From: Lysobacteraceae bacterium
GTDB lineage: Bacteria > Pseudomonadota > Gammaproteobacteria > Xanthomonadales > Xanthomonadaceae
Reading direction: 5' to 3'
Assembly: GCA_028293685.1 (NCBI GenBank)
Contig: JAQGOI010000258.1
Span: 1 to 5,094 of the forward strand
DNA: 5,094 nt
Shown: positions 1-5,094 of the stretch, piece by piece
Numbering within the stretch: position 1 is the stretch's first letter
Layout of the letters: every line of letters starts with the position of its first letter
Translations under genes and position numbers: made by a program
Notes under the pieces: model-generated
The model's input: the letters and a program-made list of their open reading frames with translations, nothing else
What the model was told of the DNA's origin: nothing
Databases searched by the model: none

Positions 1-1877
1 ACCAGTTCAACACCGACTGGGATGGCAACTGGAAGCACGCAGTCAGCGAAGACGGCAATACATGGTCAGTCGAAATCCTGATCCCGTGGAACATCGCGCC
101 GATGCAAGGCGGACACGATGGCAAGCGAACGCTGGGACTGCAACTGGACCGCGTTGTAGGGGCGACTGGCGAACGGATGGGCTGGCCGGCGATCTTCGGC
201 GGTGAGCCGCGCTTCCTCACCGCGTTTGCAAAGGTCGAAGTGCCCGCGTACAGCCAGGCGCTGCTCGCGGTGACGCCGTATGCATCGGTTCTGTACGACA
301 ACGTGCGTGGCCGGGCGAAGGTCGACAGCGGTGCCGACGTGTTCTGGAAGCCCAATGGGAGGTTCCAGCTCAGCGCCACGCTCAATCCGGATTTCGGCCA
401 GGTCGAGAGCGATCAACTCGTCGTCAATTTCAGCGCTGTGGAAACCTTTTTCAGCGACAAGCGTCCGTTCTTCACCGAGAACCAGGGCTTTTTCGACGTG
501 CCGTTCGGTTCGCTCAACAACAACGCCAATCGCCTGATCTATACCCGGCGCATCGGCGCCTTGGCCGATGATGGCAGCGGTTCGGGCGACGTCACTGCGG
601 CTGTCAAGATCAACGGCAGCACTGGAGCGCTCAACTACGGCGTGTTCGCAGCGACCGAAGCCGACGACGTCGGTCGCGATTTCTATGCATTGCGCGGCAC
701 ACGCGACTTTGACGAGCAGGGCATCGGCGCGATGGTGACTCGCGTGAACCGACCCTTCTTCGACCGCACGGCGACCGTGTACGAGTTCGACCATCGCTGG
801 AATCCGACCGACAAGTTCGGCATTCGCACGACCATCGTGGGCAGCGATGTCCAGCAGCCGGGCCTGTCGACCCGCGACAGCGGTGGACAGGTCAGGATCG
901 ACTACGACATGGGCAACACCTGGCGCCAGCAGTTGTTTGCGATGCACCTGGGCGGTGACCTCCAGCTCAACGATTTTGGTTACCTGGAGCGCAACAACTA
1001 CAACTACTTGCGCTATGAACTCGCCCATCGCGTCTCCACGCTGCCGTCGACGTCGAGTTATGCGTCCCACGACTGGCGCTACGTGCTGCTGCATCAGGCC
1101 AACGACGATGGCATCACGCTCGCCGACGCCTGGTCCATCAAGCGCGCCAGCGACACCCGCGATGGCGGCAACGAGTTCATCGAGATATCGCAATTCTTCC
1201 CGGGCCACGACGACCTCATCACCCGCGGCAATGGCGTGGTCCGTGTCCCCGGCAAGCTGTACGGCTATTTCGAACGCTTCCACCCTCGGAAGGACCGCTG
1301 GTCGTTGTACTGGCGCGTTCGCTATTCGGCCGAAGGCCTGGGTGGTCCCCGCCATGGCGCATTCGACATCGACATCAACCCGACGTACTTCGTCAGTGAC
1401 AACCTGAGTCTCTTCGCCGAACTGTTCGCCTGGCACAACCCGGACTGGCTGATCTGGCCCTGCGGCAACGCGTCCAATTGCCCGGGCGGCAACAATGTGG
1501 TCGCCACCTACAACGCCAACCAGCTGCAGCTCAACGGCGGCGTGCAGTGGACGATCAGTGCCAGGCAGGAACTGCGGCTCAAGCTTGAAACCATTGCGCT
1601 CGATGCGCGCACGCGTCAGGCATGGCGGGTGGCGCCCGATGGAACTCCGGTTGCGAGCAATGACCCGGTATCGGATTTCAGCCTGCGCAACCTCGGTTTC
1701 CAGATCCGGTATCGCTACGAACTGGCGCCACTGTCCAATCTCTACATCGCCTACGTGCGCGGCGGTTTCGGGTACCAGGATTTTTCTCGCGATGTCGTCC
1801 CGCTGCTCGGCGACAGCTTCTCGCTGCATGACAGCGAACAATTGCTGATCAAGCTGAGCTACCGCTTCGAGCTATGA
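1..1877 (+). CDS. DUF5916 / CBM9-like outer-membrane beta-barrel protein, 5' partial
   Basis: The reading frame is open from base 3 to the TGA at 1875-1877, giving 624 visible residues with the N-terminus outside the window. The ATG at 102 lies inside a conserved strand and is not the true start. Visible residues 21-34 (W-x-V-E-I-L-I-P-W) fit the end of a CBM9-like beta-sandwich. The DUF5916 signature follows: NPDFGQVE at residues 128-135, RPFFTEN at 154-160 and NRLIYTRRIG at 176-185. The remainder alternates short amphipathic strands rich in Tyr, Phe and Arg with polar loops, as in an outer-membrane barrel. It ends in KLSYRFEL, with Phe third from the end rather than last. Relatives are, from memory, about 700-800 residues, so roughly 100-150 residues including the signal peptide are probably missing. 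Two cysteines (visible residues 487 and 493) sit close together in a likely loop and could form a disulfide. The family's function is unknown; names such as carbohydrate-binding or hydrolase reflect only the CBM9-like part. It converges on the next gene with 18 bases between stops. Confidence 0.9.
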   Translation, partial: QFNTDWDGNWKHAVSEDGNTWSVEILIPWNIAPMQGGHDGKRTLGLQLDRVVGATGERMGWPAIFGGEPRFLTAFAKVEVPAYSQALLAVTPYASVLYDNVRGRAKVDSGADVFWKPNGRFQLSATLNPDFGQVESDQLVVNFSAVETFFSDKRPFFTENQGFFDVPFGSLNNNANRLIYTRRIGALADDGSGSGDVTAAVKINGSTGALNYGVFAATEADDVGRDFYALRGTRDFDEQGIGAMVTRVNRPFFDRTATVYEFDHRWNPTDKFGIRTTIVGSDVQQPGLSTRDSGGQVRIDYDMGNTWRQQLFAMHLGGDLQLNDFGYLERNNYNYLRYELAHRVSTLPSTSSYASHDWRYVLLHQANDDGITLADAWSIKRASDTRDGGNEFIEISQFFPGHDDLITRGNGVVRVPGKLYGYFERFHPRKDRWSLYWRVRYSAEGLGGPRHGAFDIDINPTYFVSDNLSLFAELFAWHNPDWLIWPCGNASNCPGGNNVVATYNANQLQLNGGVQWTISARQELRLKLETIALDARTRQAWRVAPDGTPVASNDPVSDFSLRNLGFQIRYRYELAPLSNLYIAYVRGGFGYQDFSRDVVPLLGDSFSLHDSEQLLIKLSYRFEL

Positions 1878-1895
1878 GTCCGGTCATGACGTCGC

Positions 1896-2663
1896 TCAAA
1901 GGTCGTCTTCGCCCGGAAAAGAAACGTTGATTTCACCAACAATGACGACGTCGCCCAATCGCGGGTAGCGCGGATCGTTGCTTGCGTAGGTGTCTTCGCC
2001 CACCGGGTAGCGCCCGCCACGATGGTCGAGGCGGAGATTGAACCGGACCGGTCCGTCGGCCATCGTTTGCAGGCGGCCTTTCTTCCAGTCGTTCACGACA
2101 CCGCCGTAGTCCCAGTCGAACCCGGTGAAGGCGATTGGCTTTCCGTTGAGTTCGACCAGCCTGGACAGCGTGGTACCGGTGGTGATGCCGTTGTCGAGTT
2201 GCCAGCGCGACGGCGTGTCCGTGACGCGGATCATCGCCAGGCCGCGCAGCCGCTTCTCGTCCTGGAAGTAGAGATAGGCGCGCCGTGTTGCGTCGTCCGG
2301 GAACAGGACCAGGCCACGCGAGGTGTCGCCCTCGGCACCAGGAACCTCGCCCACCCGCACGTAGGCTGCGCCGAAACGCTGCTCCAGCCACAACTGACTG
2401 GTACTGGCTGCAAATTGGCCTGGCAGTCGATACGTTTCCGCCTTGCCCAGATCGGCCGGGACCGCATCGGCATCGTCTGCGACTCCCATGAGCGATGCCG
2501 AGTGCGTCGCGATGTCGGGATCTTCGGAGGCGGCGTCGGCAGGCGCGGCTGGCTGGACCTGGCGTGTCGGTTGCGGCTTCGCGATCGCGGTCGCAGCAGG
2601 CACCGGGGCGCGTTCGCACGCGGCCAATGCAAGCATCAGCAGGACCGCGCCGCCGAACTTCAC
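1896..2663 (-). CDS. Putative lipoprotein of unknown family, last gene of the minus-strand cluster
   Basis: This 255-residue protein starts at a GTG (2663-2661) whose first bases overlap the stop of the upstream gene as GTGA. There is no Shine-Dalgarno sequence before it, so translation probably depends on coupling. The N-terminus is a lipoprotein signal: Lys2, a hydrophobic stretch at 6-15, and lipobox LAAC at 13-16 with Cys16 as the predicted lipidated residue. Glu follows the Cys; by the E. coli rule this does not retain the protein in the inner membrane. Residues 17-75 are a low-complexity Ala/Pro/Asp tether. Residues 77-255 look like one compact domain, with features such as LWLEQRFG (91-98), GLVLFPDD (117-124), RRAYLYFQD (127-135), RWQLDNG (153-159), ELNGKP (171-176), FDWDYGG (182-188) and NDPRYPRLGD (229-238). 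I recall similar hypothetical proteins in xanthomonads but cannot name a family. No catalytic motif is recognisable. A periplasm-facing, outer-membrane-anchored protein is the likely product. Confidence 0.85.
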   Translation of the reverse strand: MKFGGAVLLMLALAACERAPVPAATAIAKPQPTRQVQPAAPADAASEDPDIATHSASLMGVADDADAVPADLGKAETYRLPGQFAASTSQLWLEQRFGAAYVRVGEVPGAEGDTSRGLVLFPDDATRRAYLYFQDEKRLRGLAMIRVTDTPSRWQLDNGITTGTTLSRLVELNGKPIAFTGFDWDYGGVVNDWKKGRLQTMADGPVRFNLRLDHRGGRYPVGEDTYASNDPRYPRLGDVVIVGEINVSFPGEDDL

Positions 2664-3343
2664 GGGGACGCCGCGCGCAGCGTCGCCGAAGCAATATGCC
2701 AGGCCATCTGCTCAGGCGTGGCGCCGTCGACCACGGCCCGCCGCAATGTGTACGTCCCCACATAGCGTTGCACGCTGCCATCGCGCGCCGTGGCTTCGAG
2801 CGTCACCGGAACCTGGACAAACCGCGATCCCGCAGCGCCTTCGACATTGCCAGGCGCGCCGATCTCGGCTTCGGCATGCGCGGTGTTGGCAAAGCCATCG
2901 GCAAACTGCTGCAGCGTCTGACCGCTCGAGCGGCCGCCGTCGGACCACAGCGACCACGCATGCGCATAGTTACCATCGTCGATCGCAGCGTAATAGTTGC
3001 GGACGACTGCTACGGCATCAGCCGTCGTGGGCTCGTTGGCGCTCCCGGCAACGACCGGCGCGGATGCGTCGGCATCGGTCGCATCAGGATCCGACGCGGT
3101 CTCATCCGCAGCTACCGGTGTTGCGGTGTCTGCATCGGGCGGTGCCGTGGCCGTATCCCGGATACCGATCTGGCCTGGGCCCGGTCGCGACGGCATTCCG
3201 GTGACCGATCCGGAGGCGGCTTCTGGTTTTGGCAGGCTGGCATCGGCCTGGGCTTGTGGATCGTCGGCGCTGCCGCCCTGGTTGTGCGCCCGGCAAGCGA
3301 CGAGCAGCAGCGTGCAAAAGGCGATGGCAACGATCCGGCGCAT
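2660..3343 (-). CDS. Putative lipoprotein with Ala/Asp/Thr/Pro-rich linker and NTF2-like C-terminal domain
   Basis: The product is 227 residues, starting at ATG 3343-3341. The frame stays open upstream to about 3919, but that part lies over the DUF1439 gene and lacks its character. The chosen start gives an immediate signal peptide: Arg2-Arg3, a hydrophobic core at 4-16, and lipobox LVAC at 14-17 with Cys17 lipidated. Residues 18-107 form a long low-complexity linker dominated by Ala, Asp, Thr, Pro and Ser, probably disordered and spanning periplasm or cell wall. Residues about 108-225 resemble an NTF2/SnoaL-type fold: a helical opening (VVRNYYAAIDDGNYAHAWSLW, split here as VVRNYYAAIDDG and NYAHAWSLW), then PGNVEGAAG near 165-172, and strands carrying VPVTLEA, YVGTYTLRR and MAWHIASATL. 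Such domains often bind small ligands or act as dimerisation scaffolds; no active-site set can be assigned. The start is 2 bases after the stop of the DUF1439 gene and the stop overlaps the next gene's start by 4 bases, so it is the middle gene of a coupled trio. The fold assignment is tentative. Confidence 0.85.
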   Translation of the reverse strand: MRRIVAIAFCTLLLVACRAHNQGGSADDPQAQADASLPKPEAASGSVTGMPSRPGPGQIGIRDTATAPPDADTATPVAADETASDPDATDADASAPVVAGSANEPTTADAVAVVRNYYAAIDDGNYAHAWSLWSDGGRSSGQTLQQFADGFANTAHAEAEIGAPGNVEGAAGSRFVQVPVTLEATARDGSVQRYVGTYTLRRAVVDGATPEQMAWHIASATLRAASP

Positions 3344-3345
3344 GT

Positions 3346-3906
3346 TTACTGATCCAGGTGAACGACGACTTGGCCGTTTTCGATGGTGGTTGCGCCGATG
3401 CGTCGTTGACCGAGGCGAGCGAGCAACGAATTGTCGAACGTGTAGACCGGTTCGTCGCGCGCGTAGTCGGCGAGCCAATGGTTGATCAGATCGCGGCCGG
3501 TTGCATTCATCGCACCGCCCAGGGCGGGCATGTCGATCGATTCGAGACTGGGCTGGTCCAGGTGCAGGCCGTTGGTCCCGGCATCGAAACGCAACCCGCT
3601 CGCAACGGCAAAATGGCCAGAAGGCTGGCTTGCACGCTGGCCCAGTGCGCCGATCGCTACATCGAAGTCCAGGCGAAGGCGACGGCTGCCCTGCGGGATG
3701 CTCAGGCGCGGGTGCATCACCGACAGCGTCACCAGGCCACCGAGCTTCTGGTAGTCGCGCGGAAAACGTCGGTCGATGTATCCCTGCAGCTGCGGTGCCG
3801 TCAATGAGATCTGGTTGCCAAGCAAGCCGGTGACGGCGCCCAGCGCGGAGCACCCGGCCAGCACTGTCAGCAAAACAAGAAGTGAAGTACTGCGCATCAG
3901 CCGCAT
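3346..3906 (-). CDS. DUF1439 family (YceB-like) lipoprotein
   Basis: This is a 186-residue protein. The start at ATG 3906-3904 is chosen because GGAGG (complement of 3913-3917) lies 6 bases upstream; the next in-frame ATG at 3897 has no such site nearby. Residues 1-19 form a lipoprotein signal with Arg2/Arg5, a hydrophobic core at 8-17 and lipobox LAGC at 16-19. The mature part matches the DUF1439 pattern: an opening strand plus helix (ISLTAPQLQGYIDRRFP, 33-49), a strand pair around LSVMHPRLSIP, a central beta region (LRLDFDVAIGAL), the SLESIDMPAL segment (120-129), a helix with LINHWLADY, and a closing VYTFD...LGQRRIGATTIENGQVVVHL. Length is close to E. coli YceB. The family is an outer-membrane-anchored lipoprotein of unknown role. 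There is no extended tether, unlike the two lipoproteins downstream. The gene sits 73 bases after the small membrane-protein gene and 2 bases before the NTF2-like lipoprotein gene, so it probably leads the coupled trio. Confidence 0.88.
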   Translation of the reverse strand: MRLMRSTSLLVLLTVLAGCSALGAVTGLLGNQISLTAPQLQGYIDRRFPRDYQKLGGLVTLSVMHPRLSIPQGSRRLRLDFDVAIGALGQRASQPSGHFAVASGLRFDAGTNGLHLDQPSLESIDMPALGGAMNATGRDLINHWLADYARDEPVYTFDNSLLARLGQRRIGATTIENGQVVVHLDQ

Positions 3907-3912
3907 CCCATG

Positions 3913-3917
3913 CCTCC
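3913..3917 (-). promoter_or_regulatory. Ribosome binding site for the DUF1439 lipoprotein gene
   Basis: The minus strand reads GGAGG, 6 bases before ATG 3906-3904. This is the only strong Shine-Dalgarno sequence in the three-lipoprotein run; the two downstream starts have none of comparable quality. It decides the start between ATG 3906 and ATG 3897. Confidence 0.7.
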
Positions 3918-3979
3918 ATCGACCAGCATCGGATTCGTAGTCGAGCACGATGCAGGTGAATGTCGCGCCGTGGCCCGGC

Positions 3980-4405
3980 TCACAGGGTCTTGCGGCCTGG
4001 ATTGAGCCAGGCCAGCAACAGGCCAAGCAACAGCATGGCGATCGCGCTGAAGATCATCTGCTTGTGCACCAGCATCGCCGGCAAAGGTTGGACGGCGTAA
4101 TAGATCAGATAGCCTGGAATGGTCGACATGACCGCCACTGCGGCGCCGAAACGCAGACCGCCCGCCGGCGACGACCGCATCGGGTCGCTGCACTGCATGT
4201 ACAGCCAGGTCAGGCCAAAGCCGATCAGCACGTGCGCAACCAGCATGTAGGGCATGTAGGCCTGCGCGTCGGCGGGCGCGCGCATGAGGCCGGTTGCAAC
4301 GAGCGCGTTGTAGTCACCTTGCAGCAGGAGCCCGTGAACCAGGAAGTCCAGCAGCATGGCTGCAATGGAAACGACGATGCCGCATACCCAGAAGCGCTTG
4401 CGCAT
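3980..4405 (-). CDS. Small four-helix integral membrane protein, unknown function
   Basis: The product is 141 residues if started at ATG 4405-4403, which has TGGAGT (complement of 4411-4416) 5-6 bases upstream. An in-frame ATG at 4417 would add four residues (MEST) but has no ribosome binding site. Four hydrophobic segments are visible: about residues 5-28, 51-70, 84-105 and 116-134. A charged N-terminus (MRKR) and a basic tail (NPGRKTL) are both expected on the cytoplasmic side by the positive-inside rule, in line with an even number of helices. Notable polar residues are Asp20 and His24 inside helix 1 (LLDFLVHG), a G-D-Y at 30-32, and STIPGYLIYY in helix 3. I recall similar small conserved membrane proteins in Proteobacteria with the D-F-x-x-H-G motif in the first helix, but cannot name a family or function. 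It is transcribed toward the lipoprotein genes with a 73-base gap, so co-transcription is possible but not certain. It is divergent from the CHRD gene. Confidence 0.83.
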   Translation of the reverse strand: MRKRFWVCGIVVSIAAMLLDFLVHGLLLQGDYNALVATGLMRAPADAQAYMPYMLVAHVLIGFGLTWLYMQCSDPMRSSPAGGLRFGAAVAVMSTIPGYLIYYAVQPLPAMLVHKQMIFSAIAMLLLGLLLAWLNPGRKTL

Positions 4406-4410
4406 GGTGG

Positions 4411-4416
4411 ACTCCA
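4411..4416 (-). promoter_or_regulatory. Ribosome binding site for the small membrane protein gene
   Basis: The minus strand reads TGGAGT just before ATG 4405-4403, with the GGAG core (4412-4415) 6 bases from the start. It supports this start over the in-frame ATG at 4417, which overlaps the site itself. Confidence 0.55.
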
Positions 4417-4475
4417 TTGCTGCGTCGTGATGGCTGAAGCGTGCGGCCGGAACGATGCTAACGCGGCAGCCGGCA

Positions 4476-4500
4476 GGGCGGAAGCACCTTCACGCCGCCC
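4476..4500. repeat. Compact inverted repeat (hairpin) in the divergent region
   Basis: GGGCG at 4476-4480 pairs with CGCCC at 4496-4500, and GAAG at 4481-4484 pairs with CTTC at 4488-4491 around a CAC loop, leaving a 4-base bulge at 4492-4495. Alternatively GGGCGG pairs with CCGCCC (4495-4500) around a 13-base loop. There is no following T-run, so it is not a terminator for either strand. It could be a protein-binding site or an untranslated-leader structure. Confidence 0.4.
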
Positions 4501-4504
4501 CACG

Positions 4505-4525
4505 CGGACCGCGGCGTAGGGTCCG
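4505..4525 (+). promoter_or_regulatory. 6-bp inverted repeat in the CHRD leader
   Basis: CGGACC at 4505-4510 is perfectly complementary to GGTCCG at 4520-4525, with a 9-base loop. If in the transcript, the right arm would cover part of the AGGG (4518-4521) that precedes the small leader ORF. It may be an operator half-site pair or a leader hairpin. Six-base arms in GC-rich DNA can arise by chance. Confidence 0.35.
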
Positions 4526-4527
4526 TC

Positions 4528-4554
4528 ATGGAATCCAACGGGAGGCCTTCATGA
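4528..4554 (+). CDS. Possible 8-codon leader ORF (MESNGRPS) overlapping the CHRD start
   Basis: ATG at 4528 opens an 8-codon frame ending in TGA at 4552-4554, which overlaps the CHRD ATG as ATGA. AGGG at 4518-4521 lies 6 bases before it and could serve as a weak ribosome binding site. The CHRD ribosome binding site lies inside this ORF. The arrangement suits translational coupling, but such a short frame may be accidental and the peptide has no recognisable character. Confidence 0.25.
   Translation: MESNGRPS
4540..4545 (+). promoter_or_regulatory. Ribosome binding site for the CHRD gene
   Basis: GGGAGG ends 5 bases before ATG 4551. It is the strongest Shine-Dalgarno sequence in the window and fixes the start, ruling out the longer open frame that runs upstream to about 4455, which would place 32 non-signal residues before the signal peptide. 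Confidence 0.75.
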
Positions 4555-5012
4555 AAACCGCAGGCATCACCCTGCTGCTGCTCGCTGCCCTGGCCGGACC
4601 GGCGACTGCAGCTGACTTGCGATTGCACGCGTTGCTCGATGGCGCCAGCGTCGTGTCCGCCACTGAGTCGAAAGGCACCGGCGAAGCCACCGCCATCCTG
4701 ACCGACGACAACAAGGTCAGGCTCAACCTCGTGTTTGGCGGTCTGGCATCAGGTGTCACCGGTGCGGCGATCCAGCTTGGCAGTAGTTCGGAAAATGGTG
4801 CGGTCGCCGCGCCGCTGGATGTCCGCAAGAACGTGACGTCCGGATCGTTGCTCAACGTGCAACTGACCCTGACGCCGGACGCCGCGGCGAGCATGCGCGA
4901 CGGGAATACCTATCTGCTCGTTACCACCGTGGACCATCCGGAAGGCGCCATTCGTGGCCAACTGCTCCCACAGCCCGTGCGATTGAGGCCGGCGGCTCCC
5001 ACAACGCCTTGA
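4551..5012 (+). CDS. Secreted CHRD-domain protein
   Basis: The product is 153 residues. Residues 1-20 are a Sec signal peptide: Lys2, a Leu-rich core at 6-14, and a signal peptidase I site after Ala-Thr-Ala (18-20), leaving a mature start at ADLRLHA. Residues about 23-139 follow the CHRD pattern: LHALLDGASVVSA (the L-x-G-x-x-E-V-P-type opening), GTGEATAILTDD, the LVFGGLASGVT strand, a Gly/Ser loop with ENGAVAAPLD, SGSLLNVQLTLT, MRDGNTYLLVTT, and the closing P-E-G-A-I-R-G-Q-L at 130-138. The last element is the most recognisable part of the domain. The usual A-H-I-H motif reads AAIQ (72-75), and the usual His in the Y-x-N-x-H-T strand is missing (YLLVTTVDHP). A short Pro/Arg-rich tail ends the protein. 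No membrane anchor is present, so it should be periplasmic or secreted. CHRD domains are named after chordin; their bacterial role is unknown. It is a single-gene unit, divergent from the membrane-protein gene and followed by a terminator. Confidence 0.88.
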   Translation: MKTAGITLLLLAALAGPATAADLRLHALLDGASVVSATESKGTGEATAILTDDNKVRLNLVFGGLASGVTGAAIQLGSSSENGAVAAPLDVRKNVTSGSLLNVQLTLTPDAAASMRDGNTYLLVTTVDHPEGAIRGQLLPQPVRLRPAAPTTP

Positions 5013-5040
5013 TTCGGCCGATTTCGAGCGTCAGGCAATA

Positions 5041-5068
5041 AAAAAAGGGCTGGTCGTAACCAGCCCTT
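5041..5068. terminator. Hairpin terminator, possibly bidirectional, best suited to leftward transcripts
   Basis: AAGGGCTGGT (5045-5054) and ACCAGCCCTT (5059-5068) form a perfect 10-bp stem with a 4-base loop (5055-5058). On the left is a run of A (5040-5046), which on the minus strand becomes a T-run right after the stem, the classic intrinsic terminator for a transcript coming from the right. On the plus strand the stem is followed only by TTCTGC, so termination of the CHRD transcript (stop at 5012) would be weaker, though the A-tract before the stem is typical of bidirectional terminators. Confidence 0.8.
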
Positions 5069-5094
5069 CTGCAACAGGACAACGCCTTGTGGGG

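Larger units (their letters stand above)
4406..4550 (+). promoter_or_regulatory. Divergent intergenic region between membrane-protein and CHRD genes
   Basis: These 145 bases must hold the promoter of the plus-strand CHRD gene and probably that of the minus-strand cluster. I could not find a convincing sigma-70 -35/-10 pair in either direction. What is visible is two hairpins (4476-4500 and 4505-4525), a possible 8-codon leader ORF (4528-4554) and the ribosome binding sites at both ends. The location is supported by gene orientation only. Confidence 0.5.

Noticed and set aside
66..1841. 591-residue open frame on the minus strand opposite the DUF5916 gene
   Set aside because: The plus strand carries strong DUF5916 motifs over the whole span. 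The antisense translation is Val/Ala/Arg/Glu-rich with no recognisable domain, which is typical of long shadow frames in GC-rich DNA.
2022..3807. Several plus-strand open frames of 160-285 codons across the lipoprotein cluster
   Set aside because: They are Arg/Ala/Ser-rich with no domains and oppose genes that have clear lipoboxes and coupled junctions.
3344..3919. Upstream in-frame extension of the NTF2-like lipoprotein to ATG 3919
   Set aside because: It lies over the DUF1439 lipoprotein gene, gives Arg/Pro-rich sequence without family character, and would bury a perfect lipoprotein signal peptide in mid-protein.
3907..3979. Possible minus-strand promoter (TTCACC, 15 bases, TACGAA) and a GCATCG/CGATGC inverted repeat (3926-3931, 3948-3953) between the membrane-protein and DUF1439 genes
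   Set aside because: The spacer is short, the -10 match is poor, and the repeat has 6-bp arms around a 16-base loop. This is not enough to call a promoter or terminator, though an independent promoter for the trio remains possible.
4455..4550. Upstream extension of the CHRD protein
   Set aside because: The added residues are Arg/Pro/His-rich, the frame crosses the divergent region, and a strong ribosome binding site and signal peptide define the start at 4551.
5047..5094. Possible start of a structured RNA or tRNA at the right edge
   Set aside because: The only stem is the terminator hairpin; no tRNA arms or anticodon loop can be drawn in the remaining bases.

Overview
The window looks like chromosomal DNA from a GC-rich gammaproteobacterium. 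The lipoprotein families and the DUF5916-type outer-membrane protein suggest the Xanthomonadales (Lysobacteraceae or Rhodanobacteraceae). That placement is an inference from protein style and base composition; no rRNA or other marker gene is present. There are six protein genes, all packed tightly, and no gene-free stretch longer than about 150 bases. No tRNA, rRNA, CRISPR array, insertion sequence or prophage signal was seen.

Layout: (1) Bases 1-1877, plus strand: a 5'-truncated gene for a large DUF5916 protein, made of the end of a CBM9-like domain followed by a predicted outer-membrane beta-barrel. (2) Bases 1896-4405, minus strand: a four-gene convergent cluster. In transcription order it reads small four-helix membrane protein, DUF1439 (YceB-like) lipoprotein, lipoprotein with an Ala/Asp/Thr/Pro-rich linker and an NTF2-like C-terminal domain, and a second linker-bearing lipoprotein of unknown family. 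The last three genes are almost contiguous (2-nt gap, then a 4-nt GTGA overlap) and each has a clear lipobox, so they are probably co-translated envelope proteins. (3) Bases 4406-4550: a divergent intergenic region with two small hairpins and a possible 8-codon leader ORF. (4) Bases 4551-5012, plus strand: a secreted CHRD-domain protein. (5) Bases 5041-5068: a strong hairpin terminator whose T-run favours leftward transcripts, suggesting a minus-strand gene just past the right edge.

The common theme is the cell envelope: every gene encodes an exported or membrane protein. No defined pathway can be assigned. The most notable points are the coupled three-lipoprotein unit, the CHRD protein lacking the usual conserved histidines, and the leader-ORF and hairpin arrangement before the CHRD gene. 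Nothing here convincingly shows a new defence, mobile or RNA-based system.
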